Shown piece by piece: positions 10,490 through 22,003 of a stretch of 64,000 nt of DNA; the first letter of the stretch is position 1; every line of letters starts with the position of its first letter. The position numbers were made by a program, and so were the translations under genes. Location: contig CM048845.1 of assembly GCA_026545225.1 (NCBI GenBank), forward strand, positions 54,536,033 to 54,600,032, written 5' to 3'. The notes under the pieces were generated by a model. That model was given only the letters and a program-made list of their open reading frames with translations, made no database searches and had not been told where the DNA came from. Source of the stretch: Cornus controversa (Eukaryota > Streptophyta > Magnoliopsida > Cornales > Cornaceae).

Positions 10490-11544
10490 TGTTAGAAATA
10501 ATGAGAATATTGTATATTGTATTGAATTGACTTGTTTATTATGAATAATATATAAAAGTCTATTTATAGGCACATAATCTTCGAGACTATGTGAACTTAG
10601 GAGACAAGAAACATAAGTGGTTTAGGGAAGGATATAATAGAAAATATATAATCTAACAGCCCCTACAAATTCAAGGTGAGTTATATGAAGCCAACTTGAG
10701 TTTGGAGCAAATCTTGAATGCATGCGGTTGATGGAAGCCAAACAATTTGAATTTTTTCAGTGAAGACAGAAAACAAAATATAAAAACGACATGGCCTAAC
10801 CCACGAAAATAATCATTCGATCTCCTCTAGAACAAACAACAAGAAAACAATCTATTCACGATCGATTCATGGTGGCCAATGACGAAGTCATCAAAGAAAA
10901 GTGCCATGACATCACATGAAAAAAAAAGGATCAAAAAATCTCCAGAGAACAAAACTCCTAAAGAATAAATTGATGGACAACAACAGTCTCATCATAAGAA
11001 AACAGAGTTTCTTCATGGCTCATCACAAACTGGTGATGACGCATGCAGTGTTAGAGACATCGCGTGAAACTAGCTGAAGAACATACACCAAAGCCAGCGA
11101 ACTGATGAAACGACCTTGTCTTGGAGCCGAGGAAGAGCTAGATAATGAAGTTGGTGGCTATGAAACATAGATGAAAACTTATATATATGTATATATATAA
11201 GGCGGAAGCTACTTTTTATGATTGACCATCGGAGATGAAGTCGATGGTGCCATCCTTAGTGGAGGCGACTAGAAAATGAAAAACTCTACCAACGATTAGT
11301 TGACTTTGATACTATGTTAGAAATAATTAGAATTTGGTATATTAAATTGGATTGACTTGCTTATTATGAACAATACAAGAAGGCCTATTTATATGCACAT
11401 AATCTTCGAGACCAAGTAAACTTAGGAGACAAAAAACCTAGGTGGTTTAGGAAAAGAGATAGAAAATCCTAGATGGTTTATGAGAAGATATAAGAAATTT
11501 ATGTGGTTTAGGAAAGGATATAATAAAAAATATATAATCTAACA
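10490..11544 (-). mobile_element. TRIM (miniature LTR element)
   Basis: Direct terminal repeats at 10490-10658 (169 bp) and 11315-11544 (230 bp), both TGTTAGAAATAA...ATCTAACA. Next to the right repeat, reading the minus strand, ATAGTATCAAAGTC resembles an initiator-tRNA-Met primer site; next to the left repeat GTAGGGGC is polypurine-like, so the element points leftward. Flanks GGTCC and AGTCC match at 4 of 5. The inside (about 650 bp) has no gag-pol. The LTRs differ in length because a roughly 35-bp block containing GGTTTAGGAAA-like sequence is repeated in the right one. Confidence 0.8.
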
Positions 11545-12335
11545 AGTCCAATAAGTGATTATCAAGTCAGCAAAACGAAAAACATGACATTAAAAAAGAG
11601 AACTCAAAAAATTGAATATATATTCATATATAATATGCTCTGTTCAATTTCTTCATTTTATTTTTATTTTTCAAACTATTAAATTTCTATCAATTTTTAC
11701 CATCAAATATTATACTCTAAAAATATGAAATTGTTATTTAAATATAAGTTAAATATGAAAAAAAATTAAAATTGTTTATCTAAAGTTAGATTTTATAAAT
11801 TATTTGCATATAAATCACCTGCTTATTTAAGAATGATTTAATATAATATATTAGAATTTGTTTCATCTTAAACCATAATTACAATTAATAATGACAAATA
11901 TTGAAAAATATTGGCAACAAATTCTCATTTTAAGTTCAAATTCTATTTTAGAAGATTTTCGCTTAGGTGAACAACAACCTCATTTATGACTATCAGTCCA
12001 TTTACCGAAACCTAATATCACATGTGACACATTTATGCATGTCTCTCTCTTAGTCATAATAGAAAGCAATTGTGATAGATTCTCGAGTATTGATTATGTA
12101 ATACTCCACATAGGGATGGCAAAATATTTCTTCCCATTTAAAATAGTTTTGAGGCTCCATTTAAAGATTTTGGACAAAAATATTAAAAGTGAAAATCTAC
12201 GTGCGAGATGAGGACGAAGGAAGGTCACCTCACCTTACCCCATTTATATTAAAAATTTATCATTTTACTCATATATATATATATATATATATAATTATCT
12301 TTGTTATTGGAAGAATGTTAATATTTATTTGGTAC
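11545..12335. other. AT-rich intergenic stretch
   Basis: No gene seen. TAGGGATGGCAAAATATTTC at about 12113 looks like one end of a hAT-type MITE, but the partner end was not found. A (TA)n tract is at about 12272-12293. Confidence 0.5.
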
Positions 12336-12640
12336 TGATGAAACAAAAATCCACCCTGAGCTGGTCAAACACCAACATGTAAAAAATGACAAGAGAAGAG
12401 TAATCGAAAAGGCACCAGCGTGGTGCCGGCCGACTATGCTCCGATGATCAAGTCAAAAATTGGAAGGATTTTAAAAGTTGTAAAGGAACTCAGAGGGTAT
12501 TAATTGCGTACCTTGGTATATGAACCACCCAGTATTTATAGTGACCAAGCGATAGGTGTGCCCTAGTAGAACTCTACCTCCTCAGTTTCCTTTTCTCACT
12601 TGGGGTTAACCAACCCTGGTCAAAGTATTCTCCTCTTCCA
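12336..12640 (-). repeat. 3' LTR of element B
   Basis: About 305 bp from TGATGAAAC to CTCTTCCA in plus orientation, matching 21182-21485 throughout. The last ~90 bases (CTCAGTTTCC...TTCCA) look identical in both copies. Confidence 0.75.
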
Positions 12641-12829
12641 GCTCGGGCAGCGCCCGACCAAAGCCTAGCGCCTAGCTTGGCACCGTGCTTTACTCCACAC
12701 CCGTCCTTGGCCTTGTGACCGTTGGTTTGTTAGCCATTGCACCTCCTTGTGACCATTGATTTACTAGCCGTTGCACCTGGATGTTAGAAAAAGAACCGTT
12801 GGGGACTGGTATGGATTGCCTAAATAAGC

Positions 12830-12838
12830 CGCTCCCTC
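12830..12838 (+). promoter_or_regulatory. TATA-like sequence ahead of the antisense ORF
   Basis: CTAAATAAG followed by GC- and CT-rich sequence, about 150 bases before the first open segment of the plus-strand ORF inside element B. Position and composition would suit a plant core promoter. Weak evidence; no expression data. Confidence 0.25.
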
Positions 12839-12976
12839 TTCATTCGTATTGGATCAACTCAATAGCTCATGCCTGATAGTTTCATACACTCTCTCTCTCG
12901 CTGCTTGTACGTTATTGACCATAGCTTTGACAAGTAATCTCTAGAAAGCTTTGCCTTCGACTCACCTCTTATACAA

Positions 12977-14776
12977 GTGTTTGAGTTTCTGCATTTGATA
13001 ATGGCGAATTACTACGAGTGCCAGAATATCAGCTCCACTATGACAGAGAAATATGTTTCTACGAAGGTCATTTTCTCTCGGGCCTTTGATTTCATATCCC
13101 GGACTTCGCCAAAGAGCTGCTACATGTATTTAATCTCTGCCCTTCTCAACTTACGCCCAACTCTTGGCGTATTATTATGGCTACTCTAGTGTTATGGAAA
13201 TCTTCCAAACTCACTTCTTAACCTACCATTGATGAGTTCCTTTCTTGCTACACCCTTCTAAAGAGCAAAGACTGGCATCACATACAAAGCAGGTCTCACG
13301 GCGCAGGGGGCCTGGCCAGAGGATTGGTGATTCTTGACAATAGCCAGTGCATAAGAAATTAGAAAGAATGTTTCTTTCAAGAAACTGGGAGCTCCCTCCC
13401 TTCTGCATCCCTCATTCCTGGACTGCTGTGAGCACGGCAGGTGAACTATTTCTACTTTCTACATATATATATATATATATTTTACCCCTGTTATTACCAC
13501 TTTTCCTTTACCATGCTTTACATAGACTTATTTTCATCTTCCAGCTGCTAGGATCGAGCTGGTTGTGAGCCACGAAGAAGAAGACAGGCTGGACACCATC
13601 TTTGAGCTCCCAATGAGGGATGCGATGGTCTTGACCTCGGATGCGGGGTTGAGTACATTAGGCTATCCTATTTCTATGACTAGAAATAGGTGAGGTAACC
13701 TAATGTTTTTGATCTTCCTTCCTTTCTCCTTTCATGAATTGTGTAACATGGATTTGTGCTCAAAATCACAGGATCACTGAGGAGGCCAGACAGAGACATT
13801 CTCAAGTTGGCAAAGGGAAAGGGAGCTGAGTTGTCCTTCTCCCCCTCTGCTAAAAAAAAAACCACGGATGCCCGCTATTATCAGGAGTACCGGTTCTCTT
13901 ACAGGTGGGGACTTATCTTCCCCTCCTTCTATTGGGTACTCCCCCTTCTCTGGGGCTATGAGCGCTCTGATTCCAGGCCTCAGCCCATTTGGGGTGCCTC
14001 CTACCCAGCTGTTTGCAGGCGGTTCTCTGTCAGACTCGAGCACATTCGGGGTACCGACAACGCAACTCTTTGGTGGTGGTAGTAGCTTGCACATATCTTT
14101 CTCTCTTGCTACCAGTCGTACCGGGCTACTGACCTCGGCTGCCAGCCACACTGGATCACTACTGTTAGATACAACTTTTGCTGTAAAAAGAGCCAGGGAG
14201 TTTATTCTTCCGGGCGATCTTGAGAGAGTGAATGCTATTGACTCCCCTTCCTCTGCTGGTTACCTACTGGCCAATATGGCTAAGGTGCATCCCTACTCCT
14301 CCTGTTATATTTAAGTTCTCCCTTTCCTTCTCTCTTTAACTGCGTATTCCTTCTCATATGCTACACAGGGCTTGACTATTGCCCATGGTCTTTCCAATTG
14401 CCTCTTATGGATAGAGGAAGAACTAGAGAAGCAAAAAATTGCCTTTGCCGCAGAACGTGCTTCCTTTGTCAGTGAGCGCGCTACCTTCAACTCAGAGCTG
14501 GAGACCTTTCGTGCTTCCCATGCCTCACGTGGTGAGGAAATAGACACCCTTAACTCTCAGATCAATCAGGAACTGGAGGAGATGGCTCGGTGGAACGCTG
14601 ACTTACCCGGGATTAAAGAATTAGCAGTGGAGCATTTTAAGGATTCACCTGACTTTAATAAGGCCCTCAACCAGTCGTACATCGACGAGTTTGGGTATTT
14701 TTGTGAGGTGCCACATGATCAATGGCCTGATATGAACTTCTCTGGCTTACAACTTGGAGACCCTGATGCCTGATTT
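12977..14776 (+). pseudogene. Extra antisense ORF of element B (Transposase_28-like, coiled coil)
   Basis: Runs opposite to gag-pol, between the pol end and the 3' LTR. The first part (13000-13420) contains PNSWRIIMATLVLWKSSK and a downstream SRNWELPPF block, which resemble the 'putative gypsy type transposon' N-terminal domain (Pfam PF04195) often annotated in plant genomes. The middle is Gly/Ser-rich. 14372-14776 encodes a charged, probably coiled-coil segment (IEEELEKQKIAFAAERASF) and an acidic C-terminus ending GLQLGDPDA. Stretches near 13441-13543 and 13691-13772 begin with GT, end with AG and have pyrimidine-rich 3' ends, so splicing is plausible. It appears broken. Function unknown. 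Confidence 0.6.
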
Positions 14777-14949
14777 GGTGTTTATTCTTTCAGTACCATG
14801 TAATGCTCCTCCTTTGTGGAGGCTCCCTGTATCTTTCTGTTTTCAATTAATGAGGAATCGCCTGTTTCTTTTTTATTGAAATATGGTTTGTTTTGTGGAG
14901 GTAATTCTCGCAGCACAAGGGTTTATGTAGGGATGTTCACATACATTCT

Positions 14950-15296
14950 CAGAATTTTAACCCATTCTACCTTTATCGTAAAAGGCCTTCTGTGGAGGTG
15001 TGTCCCGATAGGGTTTTGCCCCCGTAGGGTAGTGTTTTTCTCGGGATTAATCCATCCCACCTTTTTTTTCAAAGGCCCTCTGTGCAGGTGTGTCCCCTTA
15101 GGATTTTTCCCTCATAGGGTAGTGTTTTTCTCGGGATTAATCCATCCCACCTTTTTCTTTAGAGACCCTCCGTGGAGGTGTGTCCCCATAGGGTTTTGCC
15201 CCCGTAGGGTAGTGTTTTTTCTCGGGATTAATCCATCCAGCCTCTTTCTTCAAAGGCCCTCCGTGGAGGTGTGTCCCCGTAGAGTAGTGTTTTTCA
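14950..15296. repeat. Tandem array, ~90-bp unit, in the 3' region of element B
   Basis: Units start at about 14982, 15071, 15161 and 15252 (period 89-91), with a partial copy before. Each unit has AAAGGCCCTCYGTGGAGGTG, TGTCCCC-TAGGGTTTTGCCC, GTAGGGTAGTG and TCGGGATTAATCCATCC. It lies between the pol end and the antisense ORF. Tat/Ogre elements are known to carry variable tandem repeats here. Confidence 0.9.
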
Positions 15297-15559
15297 TTCT
15301 GAACATAATGGCGGCACACTTTGAAATGAATAACACTTTCTATTGACATTCTATAATAAAGCTTACAATAGAAAAATATAACTGGACAGGAGTTCTATTT
15401 TGAGGTTTTGGCAGTAAAACCAACCTCTGAAATAACACTTGAGGCTTAGCAATAAAGTCGACCTCTACAATAATATTTGCTGACAGTAGATGCAAGTTAA
15501 AAATAAAGAAAATGGGATGAAGACTATCAAAGAACATGTTAGGAAAAAGAGACTTCACT

Positions 15560-16910
15560 GATATAGCTTCTTTAAATGCTCGGCGTTCCAAGGATGGACC
15601 AACTGCTTTCCTTCCAAGGTTTCCAACCAATAGGTGACTCGCCTTTGTGTTCTGACCACTTTATACGGGCCTTCCCAATTAGGAGCCAATTTTTTGGTGC
15701 CAGGGGGTTTAGTGGCTTAAGTGACCTTACGTAGGACTAAATCACCAGGTTGAAAACTCCTCTGCTTTACCCTGGTGTTATAGTACCAGGACATGGCTTG
15801 CTGGTACATGACCATCCGTACTAGCGCTTGCTTCCTTTTCTCATTGATGCAGTCGGCATTGGCTTTTAACTCCTCCTCATTATGATGGGGTCATAATACC
15901 TGGCCCGATGACTTGTCACTGCTCCTATTTCAACAGGAAGAACAGCTTTGCTTTCGAAAGCTAAGAAGTAGGGCGTCTCTCTTGTGGGGAATTTGACGGT
16001 GGTCTTGTAGGCCCATAAAATGCTTGGCAGCAGCTCTGGCCATACTCCTTTGGAGTCATCCAGGCATTTCTTGATCATTTTAAATATCATCCTGTTGGCC
16101 ACTTCAGCCTGTGCATTGGCCTGCGGGTGGCTTGGTGAGGAATATCGGTGGTTTATGCCATGCTCGGTGCAGAAATCTTGGAATCGTTGGCTTTCAAACT
16201 ACTTTGCGTTATCCATGATAATGACTTTTGGAACACCAAACCTATATATGATTGATTTTCACACAAAATTGATGACATTCCTTTCCCCAATCGTAGTTAA
16301 GGGCTCGGCTTCCACCCATTTGGTGAAGTATTCAACGGCCACAATTGCAAATTTTTTTTGCCCCTTTCCCATGGGTAGAGGACTGACAAAATCCATTCCC
16401 CATTGGGCAAAGGGCCACGGGGCCACTATCGGTGTCAACTCTTCTGGAGGCTGCCTCAGGATGTTGGCGAAGAGGTGGCACTTTTCACATTTCTTGACAA
16501 AGTTCAGTGTGTCCTGCTACATAGAGGGCCAATAGTATCCCTGCCTAATTACCTTGTGAGCCAAGGACCTGCCCCCCGCATAGTTTTCACATTCCCCTTC
16601 GTGGATTTCCCTCATAACATGCTGAGCTTCTCCTGTCGATACGCATCGTAGGTATGGCAAGGAGACTCCCCTTTTGTAGAGGATTTCATTAATCAGGGTG
16701 TACCTAGATGCTCTAATCCTCGTTCTATGTGCCTCTGTCTTGTCAGATGGTAGTTCACAATCCCTTATGTACTTGACAATCGGATCTGCCCATTCAATGC
16801 CCTGGGGGACTTGGTTCATCTCGCCTGATGTCTGTCCTGTTATACTCGGGTGGTCCATGCGCTCTACAAGCACCCCTCTTGGGCGGCCTCTTGTGCCGTA
16901 GCCAATCAAG
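15560..16910 (-). pseudogene. Integrase region of element B
   Basis: Minus-strand integrase. From about 16910 down come an HHCC-like N-terminal region, a core with WPELLPSILWAYKTT at about 16000-16060, and the family C-terminus near 15565-15640 (APNWEGPY, then NAEHLKKLY). Broken, with several interruptions. Confidence 0.85.
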
Positions 16911-16999
16911 CAAGAGCATCCGCGTTAGAATTTTCACTGCGGGGGACTCGCGTGTTTGAAAACTTCTGGAAGTGGGTAACCAACTCTTACACTTTTTAA

Positions 17000-18600
17000 A
17001 AGTAAGATTTCATCCTTGTTCCCTTACCTCGTATTCTGCATTGACCTACCGGGCAATTAGCTAGGAGTTGGTATAAGCTTTTAACTATCGAACTTTGAAG
17101 ATACTAGCTAGTTTCAACCCCGCAATTAAGGCTTCATATTTAGCCTTATTGTTTGTTGCCTTGAACCCGAATTGCAGGGCATACTTGAACGTTTCCCCTA
17201 TTGGAGATCTAATTAGTATCCCTGTGCCACTGGCTTATGCGTTTGATGACCCATCCATAAATAATTGCCACGTGTAATCTGGGTCCATCAATTCCTCCCT
17301 GTCTTGTTGGATTGGGCTCACCACCTCTTCCTGCTGAACCTGCTTATCTTCTCGGGGGTATGTAAATTCGGCTATAAAATTCGCCAGCACTTGGCCTTTG
17401 ATAGCTGATCTTGGCTTGTACCGAATGTCAAATTCTCCTAGTTCCATAGACCACTTCACAAGTCATCTAGAGGTTTCGGGTTTGAAGAGGACTTGTCGAA
17501 GTGGTTGATCAGTTAGTACCACAATAATGTGCGCTTGGAAGTATGGCCTAAGTTTCCTGGCCGTTGTAACCAAGGTGAATGCTACTTTCTTTATGAGGGA
17601 TACCTTTCTTTCGCCCCTCGAAGCACCGTACTGGTATAATAAAATGGACTCTGCACTCCCTCTTCTTCCCGTACCAGTGCAGAACTGACTGCTGCTAAGG
17701 AGATAGCCAAGTATAAGTACAATTCCTCTCCTACATGCACGCATGATAAGAGCGGGGGCAAGCTGAGGTACTGTTTTAGCTCACTCAAGGCCTGCTCACA
17801 TTCTGGAGTCCACTCAAAGGCCCGATTGAGGATCCAAAAAAATGGGAGACACCTGTCTGTAGCACGGGAGATCAATCGACTTAATACTGCCACCTTTCCT
17901 GTCAGCCTTTGGACTTCTTTAACGTTTCAGGGTGATCTTGTATCCAGGATGGCTTGTACCTTCTGTGGGTTGGCTTCTATCCCTCTTTTACTAACTAGAT
18001 AGCCCAAGAACTTCCCGGAGGATACCCCAAAGGCACACTTGCTTGGATTAAGCTTCATTCTGTACCTTCGAAGGACATCAAAGGCTTCCTGTAAATCAAC
18101 CAAGTGACTGGCAGCCCTTTGTTTTTAATGAGCATGTCATCAACATACACCTCCATATTCCTGTAAATTTGCTCTTTGAACATTCTATTTACTAGCCTTT
18201 GATAGGTTGCGCTGGCATTCTTTAGACCGAACGACATCACCGTATAGCAGTACAATCCCCTTCTGTTATAAAGGACGTCCTTTCCTGGTCTGATGACCAC
18301 ATCAAAATTTGATTATATCCCGAGTAGGCATCCATGAAGCTGAGCTGCTTGTACCCCACCGTCCTTTCTACTAGCATGTTAATCTGGGGAAGGGGAAAGC
18401 TGTCTTTCAGACAGGCTTTGTTTAGATCAGTAAAGTCGACACACAGGCGCCACTTGCCATTGGATTTTTTAACCAGCACCACATTTGCCAACTAGTCTGG
18501 GTAATTAGTTACCCGTACAAAGTTAGCCTTTAATAATTTCTTTACCTCCTCAGAAATTGCCATGTTTCTTTCTGGGGCAAAGATTCTCCTTTTCTATCTG
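17000..18600 (-). pseudogene. RT and two RNase H blocks of element B
   Basis: RT spans about 18600-17900, with VNRMFKEQI and YVDDML at the active site. The first RNase H follows to about 17380 (LGEFDIRYKPR). Then comes the linker KGQVLANFIAEF and the start of an archaeal-type RNase H (WQLFMDGSSN) continuing toward 17000. Two RNase H domains in series mark the Tat lineage. Broken. Confidence 0.85.
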
Positions 18601-18739
18601 ACTGGCTTGGTAGTGGGGTTGATATTCAGTCAATGTATGACAATGGTTGGATCGATCCTAGGCATATCCTCGTGAGACCATGCGAACACATCTTCATTTG
18701 TTCTGAGGAATTGCACCATCTCTTCCCGAGAGGGGGGTG

Positions 18740-19330
18740 AGAGTGACGACCCCATGCTCACCTTCTTTCTTGCACCTTATTCGTTCAAGTCAACCTCAAC
18801 TAGTTCTTCCATCGACTCTGCATGACGGACCTCCTATTTCTCTTCCACTTCTAGTCCCTCAATGTTTAGGGATTCTGGCATATTCCTCTCCTTTGGGGAG
18901 GTGGCATAACATTCTCAGGCAGTGGCCTGATCTTCTCTTAGCTCCTCGACACCATGCTCAGTGGGGAACCGAACGAAGAGGTGATAAGTAGAGGTCACTG
19001 CTCTCAGAGCATTCAACATGACCCTTCTCAAAATGACATTATACGTGGTTGGGCAGTCTACCACGAAGAAAGTTACCATCTTGGTGACTTTCCTGGGGCT
19101 TGAACTAGCAGTGATCGGGAGGTCGATTGTACCCAAGGGAAGGAGTTTCTCCCCAGAGAAGCCTATAAGTGGAGATTGAGTAGGCTTGAGTCTGTCCCTT
19201 CCAATCTTCATCTGATCAAATACATCTACAAAAAGGATGTCTGCGGAACTACTGTTGTCAATTAAAACCCGCCTACTTGTGAAATTGGCAACAATTAATG
19301 TTACCATGAGGGCATCATCGTGGGGTTGCT
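18740..19330 (-). pseudogene. Protease region of element B
   Basis: Retropepsin-like segment at 18915-19307 with RVLIDNSSSADILFVD (the family usually has DNGSSADILF) and the conserved VDCPTTYNVIL block. Acidic linker sequence follows toward RT. Confidence 0.8.
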
Positions 19331-19339
19331 AAATTTTTT

Positions 19340-20810
19340 TGGCATCATCCTTTTAAAAAGTGATGATCTGGTCATCCAATTGAGGGCACTTGGTGGGTGA
19401 CTGGCTCACCTCGCCGACTTCGGAGAAAATTTTGACTTTCCTTGCATGTGCTTTGCGAGCGGCATTAGACTCTTCGTTGCCCCCAATTCCTCTAGAGATG
19501 ACTCTAATTTCCCCCATTAGAGGGTTTTTGCGAGTTGCGCTTTCATTCACGTCCTGCGTATGATTCTGTGTTCTCTGCCCCCTGCTGACCACAAATCTTC
19601 ACAATTGGCCCCTTTAAATCAAACTCTCAATTTATTTTTTCAAATCTATACATTCATCGGTATCGTAGCCATGGTCGCGATGGAACCTACAATACTTATC
19701 ACAGGATCTTTTGGCCAGATCAGTTTTTAACTTTGGAGGCCATGATACTGCCAGTTTGTCCTGGATGTGGAGGAGGATCTGACTTATCGACGCGTTCAAT
19801 GGGGTGGAACCGAATCCCCTGTCACGGTGCATGGTCTTATCGTTCTGTTCTTGTGACACTTTGCCGTACTTAGGGTTTCGTTCCTCTCTGCTGGATTGCC
19901 CTCCCCTTTTTCTATCCACCTTTTTGTCGCTATCACCTTTTTCCCTTCGGGCATCAAGGGTATCTTCAAAATTCATGTACTTTTGAGCTTTCACAATTAA
20001 TTCGGACATGTTTTCGGGGGGTGCATAGAAACAGAATATAGGAATTTAGAAGGCAATAGTCCTCCCATAAATGCTATAACTGCCACCTTATCATCCAAGG
20101 CATCCACTTGTAACATTTCTCTGTTGAATCGGTTGATATAATCTCACAACAATTCCCCCTTAGTTTGCCTTACATTCAGGAGATAGGTAGCAGGTTTCCT
20201 ATATCTTCGGGCAGCAATGAAATTACCAATGAATAGTTGGCTCAGCTTTTTGAAAGAATGAACAAATGCTGGTTTAAAAGTGTTGAACTAGGACCTGACA
20301 AAGCCTTTTAAGGTAGTGGGAAAGGCTCTGCACATGATCTCGTTGGGTACCGCCTGAAGATGCATCAACGCCTTATAAGTTCCAAGTGATCTAGCGGGTC
20401 CTTGGTCCCGTCAAAGCTTTCTACTATGGGCATCTTGAACCTGGCGGGCAGGGGACAACTCATTACCCCCTGTAGAGAAAGGGAGGTTGGTTTGCTGGAC
20501 CAAGTCCTCTATTGTGGCAGGACCCTTCCCCCTTATGGCGTGGGCTATGTTTTCTACCCTGGCTCTCAGGTCCTGCATCTCTATGTTGTGATAAGCAAGA
20601 GGTCTGGAATCTCCGTAGGGTTGGCTCCTTTCGGGCGGGACTAAACGGCTGTGATTTGTCCCACCTCTCATTTGACTCTGAGCTGCGTCCTCCATTGGGA
20701 CTTCGCTTTCTCGCCCAATACTATCCCCCTCAGGATCAATAGGCCTTAGGTAACTTAGCAATGACACCGGCGCCACAGGAGGGAGGCGTTGCAGAATCGC
20801 CATATTTTGT
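19340..20810 (-). pseudogene. gag region of element B
   Basis: Same gag type as element A, from about 20803 (GRESEVPMEDAAQSQ and RGKGPATIEDLVQ blocks) to a zinc-binding-like YCRFHRDHGYDTDEC segment near 19640-19700 and basic linker sequence. Broken in several places. Confidence 0.85.
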
Positions 20811-21181
20811 TAGAGCAACTGAGCCAGACTTTGATTTTAGTTCTGGACCTGGTGCTCTAATGCTACGACACGCCCCTGATCATTTGGGACTTTGGGGTGC
20901 ATCCCTAAAAAATCCATCTGTCTAGGGGGCTGCATGCCTCTATGACCTGCGGGTGCGCTGGCTGCTGGGTCCTGTTCGGTTAGAGGGTTAGTACCGATAG
21001 GAGGATCTTGCGCGATTGGAGGGTCATTTCGGATGGGAATGCCTTGTACTAGAGGATCGTGGCCAACAGGAGGATCCTATACGACCGTAGTTTCTAACCT
21101 AGATCGTAGGTGCATCATGCTTCGTGTATGATTAGAGTAGAACAGTGAAATTTTGTGACCGTTCCCACAGATGGCGCCAAC

Positions 21182-21485
21182 TGATGAAGCAAAAATCCAA
21201 CCCGAGCTGGTCAAATGCCAACCTGTAAAAAAGGACAAGAGAAGAGTAATCGAAAGGGCACCGGCGCGGTGCCGACTGACCACGCTCTGACGATCAAGTC
21301 AGAAATCGAAAGGTTTTGAAAGCTATAAAGGAACTCAGAGGGTATTAGTTGTGTACCTTCATATATGAACCGCCCGATATTTATAGCGACCAAGCGATAG
21401 GCGTGCCCTAGTAGAACTCTACCTCCTCAGTTTCCTTTTCTCACTTGGGGTTAACCAACCCTGGTCAAAGTATTCTCCTCTTCCA
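21182..21485 (-). repeat. 5' LTR of element B
   Basis: 304 bp, TGATGAAGC to TCTTCCA in plus orientation. The internal side has GTTGGCGCCATCTGTGGGAA on the minus strand (21160-21181), a primer-site arrangement common in plant Gypsy elements. Confidence 0.8.
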
Positions 21486-21960
21486 CGTCACATGTCTCAT
21501 ATTAGGAGTCAACCACACCATCAGGTACAATTGCGTAAATTTTTTTTAAAAATGTTTAGTTGGTGAATATTCTTAAATATGAGTTTTTTAATTTTGAGTG
21601 AAAAATTAGAAAAAAAGAAATAGAGTTAGAATTAAAAAAAAAGCAAGGTGTGGGAAACTTAAACAAAATAGGATGAGAGTGGAATTTTGCTAAACGATTT
21701 TAAGCGAGAAGGAAATAGGACGAGGAAACTTAAATTGGGGTGGGAACGGGGAATGGTACCTTGTTCATTTGATCTAATAATTCATAAATCTGATTCGATT
21801 CGTGTGAATCGGGATCAATTTTTTAGCCCAGCGCTTTAGTTACGAATTTTTAAATTAAGAATCCACAAGTAACGGTTTGGTTAATGGATTAAGGCCTCAA
21901 AAAATTGAATCGATCCGTGTAACCTATCCGGCTGATTCGTTTATTATTATATACAAATAT
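21486..21960. repeat. Duplicated flank beside LTR of element B
   Basis: Noncoding sequence collinear with 4213-4585. It also carries CCACGTCAC directly at the LTR edge, as at 4211-4218. The B copy has about 100 extra bases (around 21670-21760). Confidence 0.6.
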
Positions 21961-22003
21961 ATCTTATATATATATACACATACTATTTCAGTATTTCTTT
22001 ATT

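Larger units (their letters stand above)
12336..21485 (-). mobile_element. Ty3/Gypsy element B, Tat lineage, near full length
   Basis: Minus-strand element of about 9.15 kb with LTRs at both ends (21182-21485 and 12336-12640). Coding order from the right is gag, protease, RT, RNase H, a second RNase H block (WQLFMDGSSN) and integrase, followed by a tandem-repeat array and an extra ORF on the opposite strand. Dual RNase H and an antisense extra ORF are known Tat-lineage traits. It is broken in many places. By eye the LTRs differ at roughly a tenth of positions, mostly transitions, so the insertion is fairly old. The outer flanks (GGTAC and CGTCA) do not match, so one end may not be original. 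Confidence 0.88.

Noticed and set aside
12113-12335. Possible hAT MITE (TAGGGATGGCAA end)
   Set aside because: Only one end was found; no partner TIR or 8-bp repeat before the Tat LTR or beyond it.
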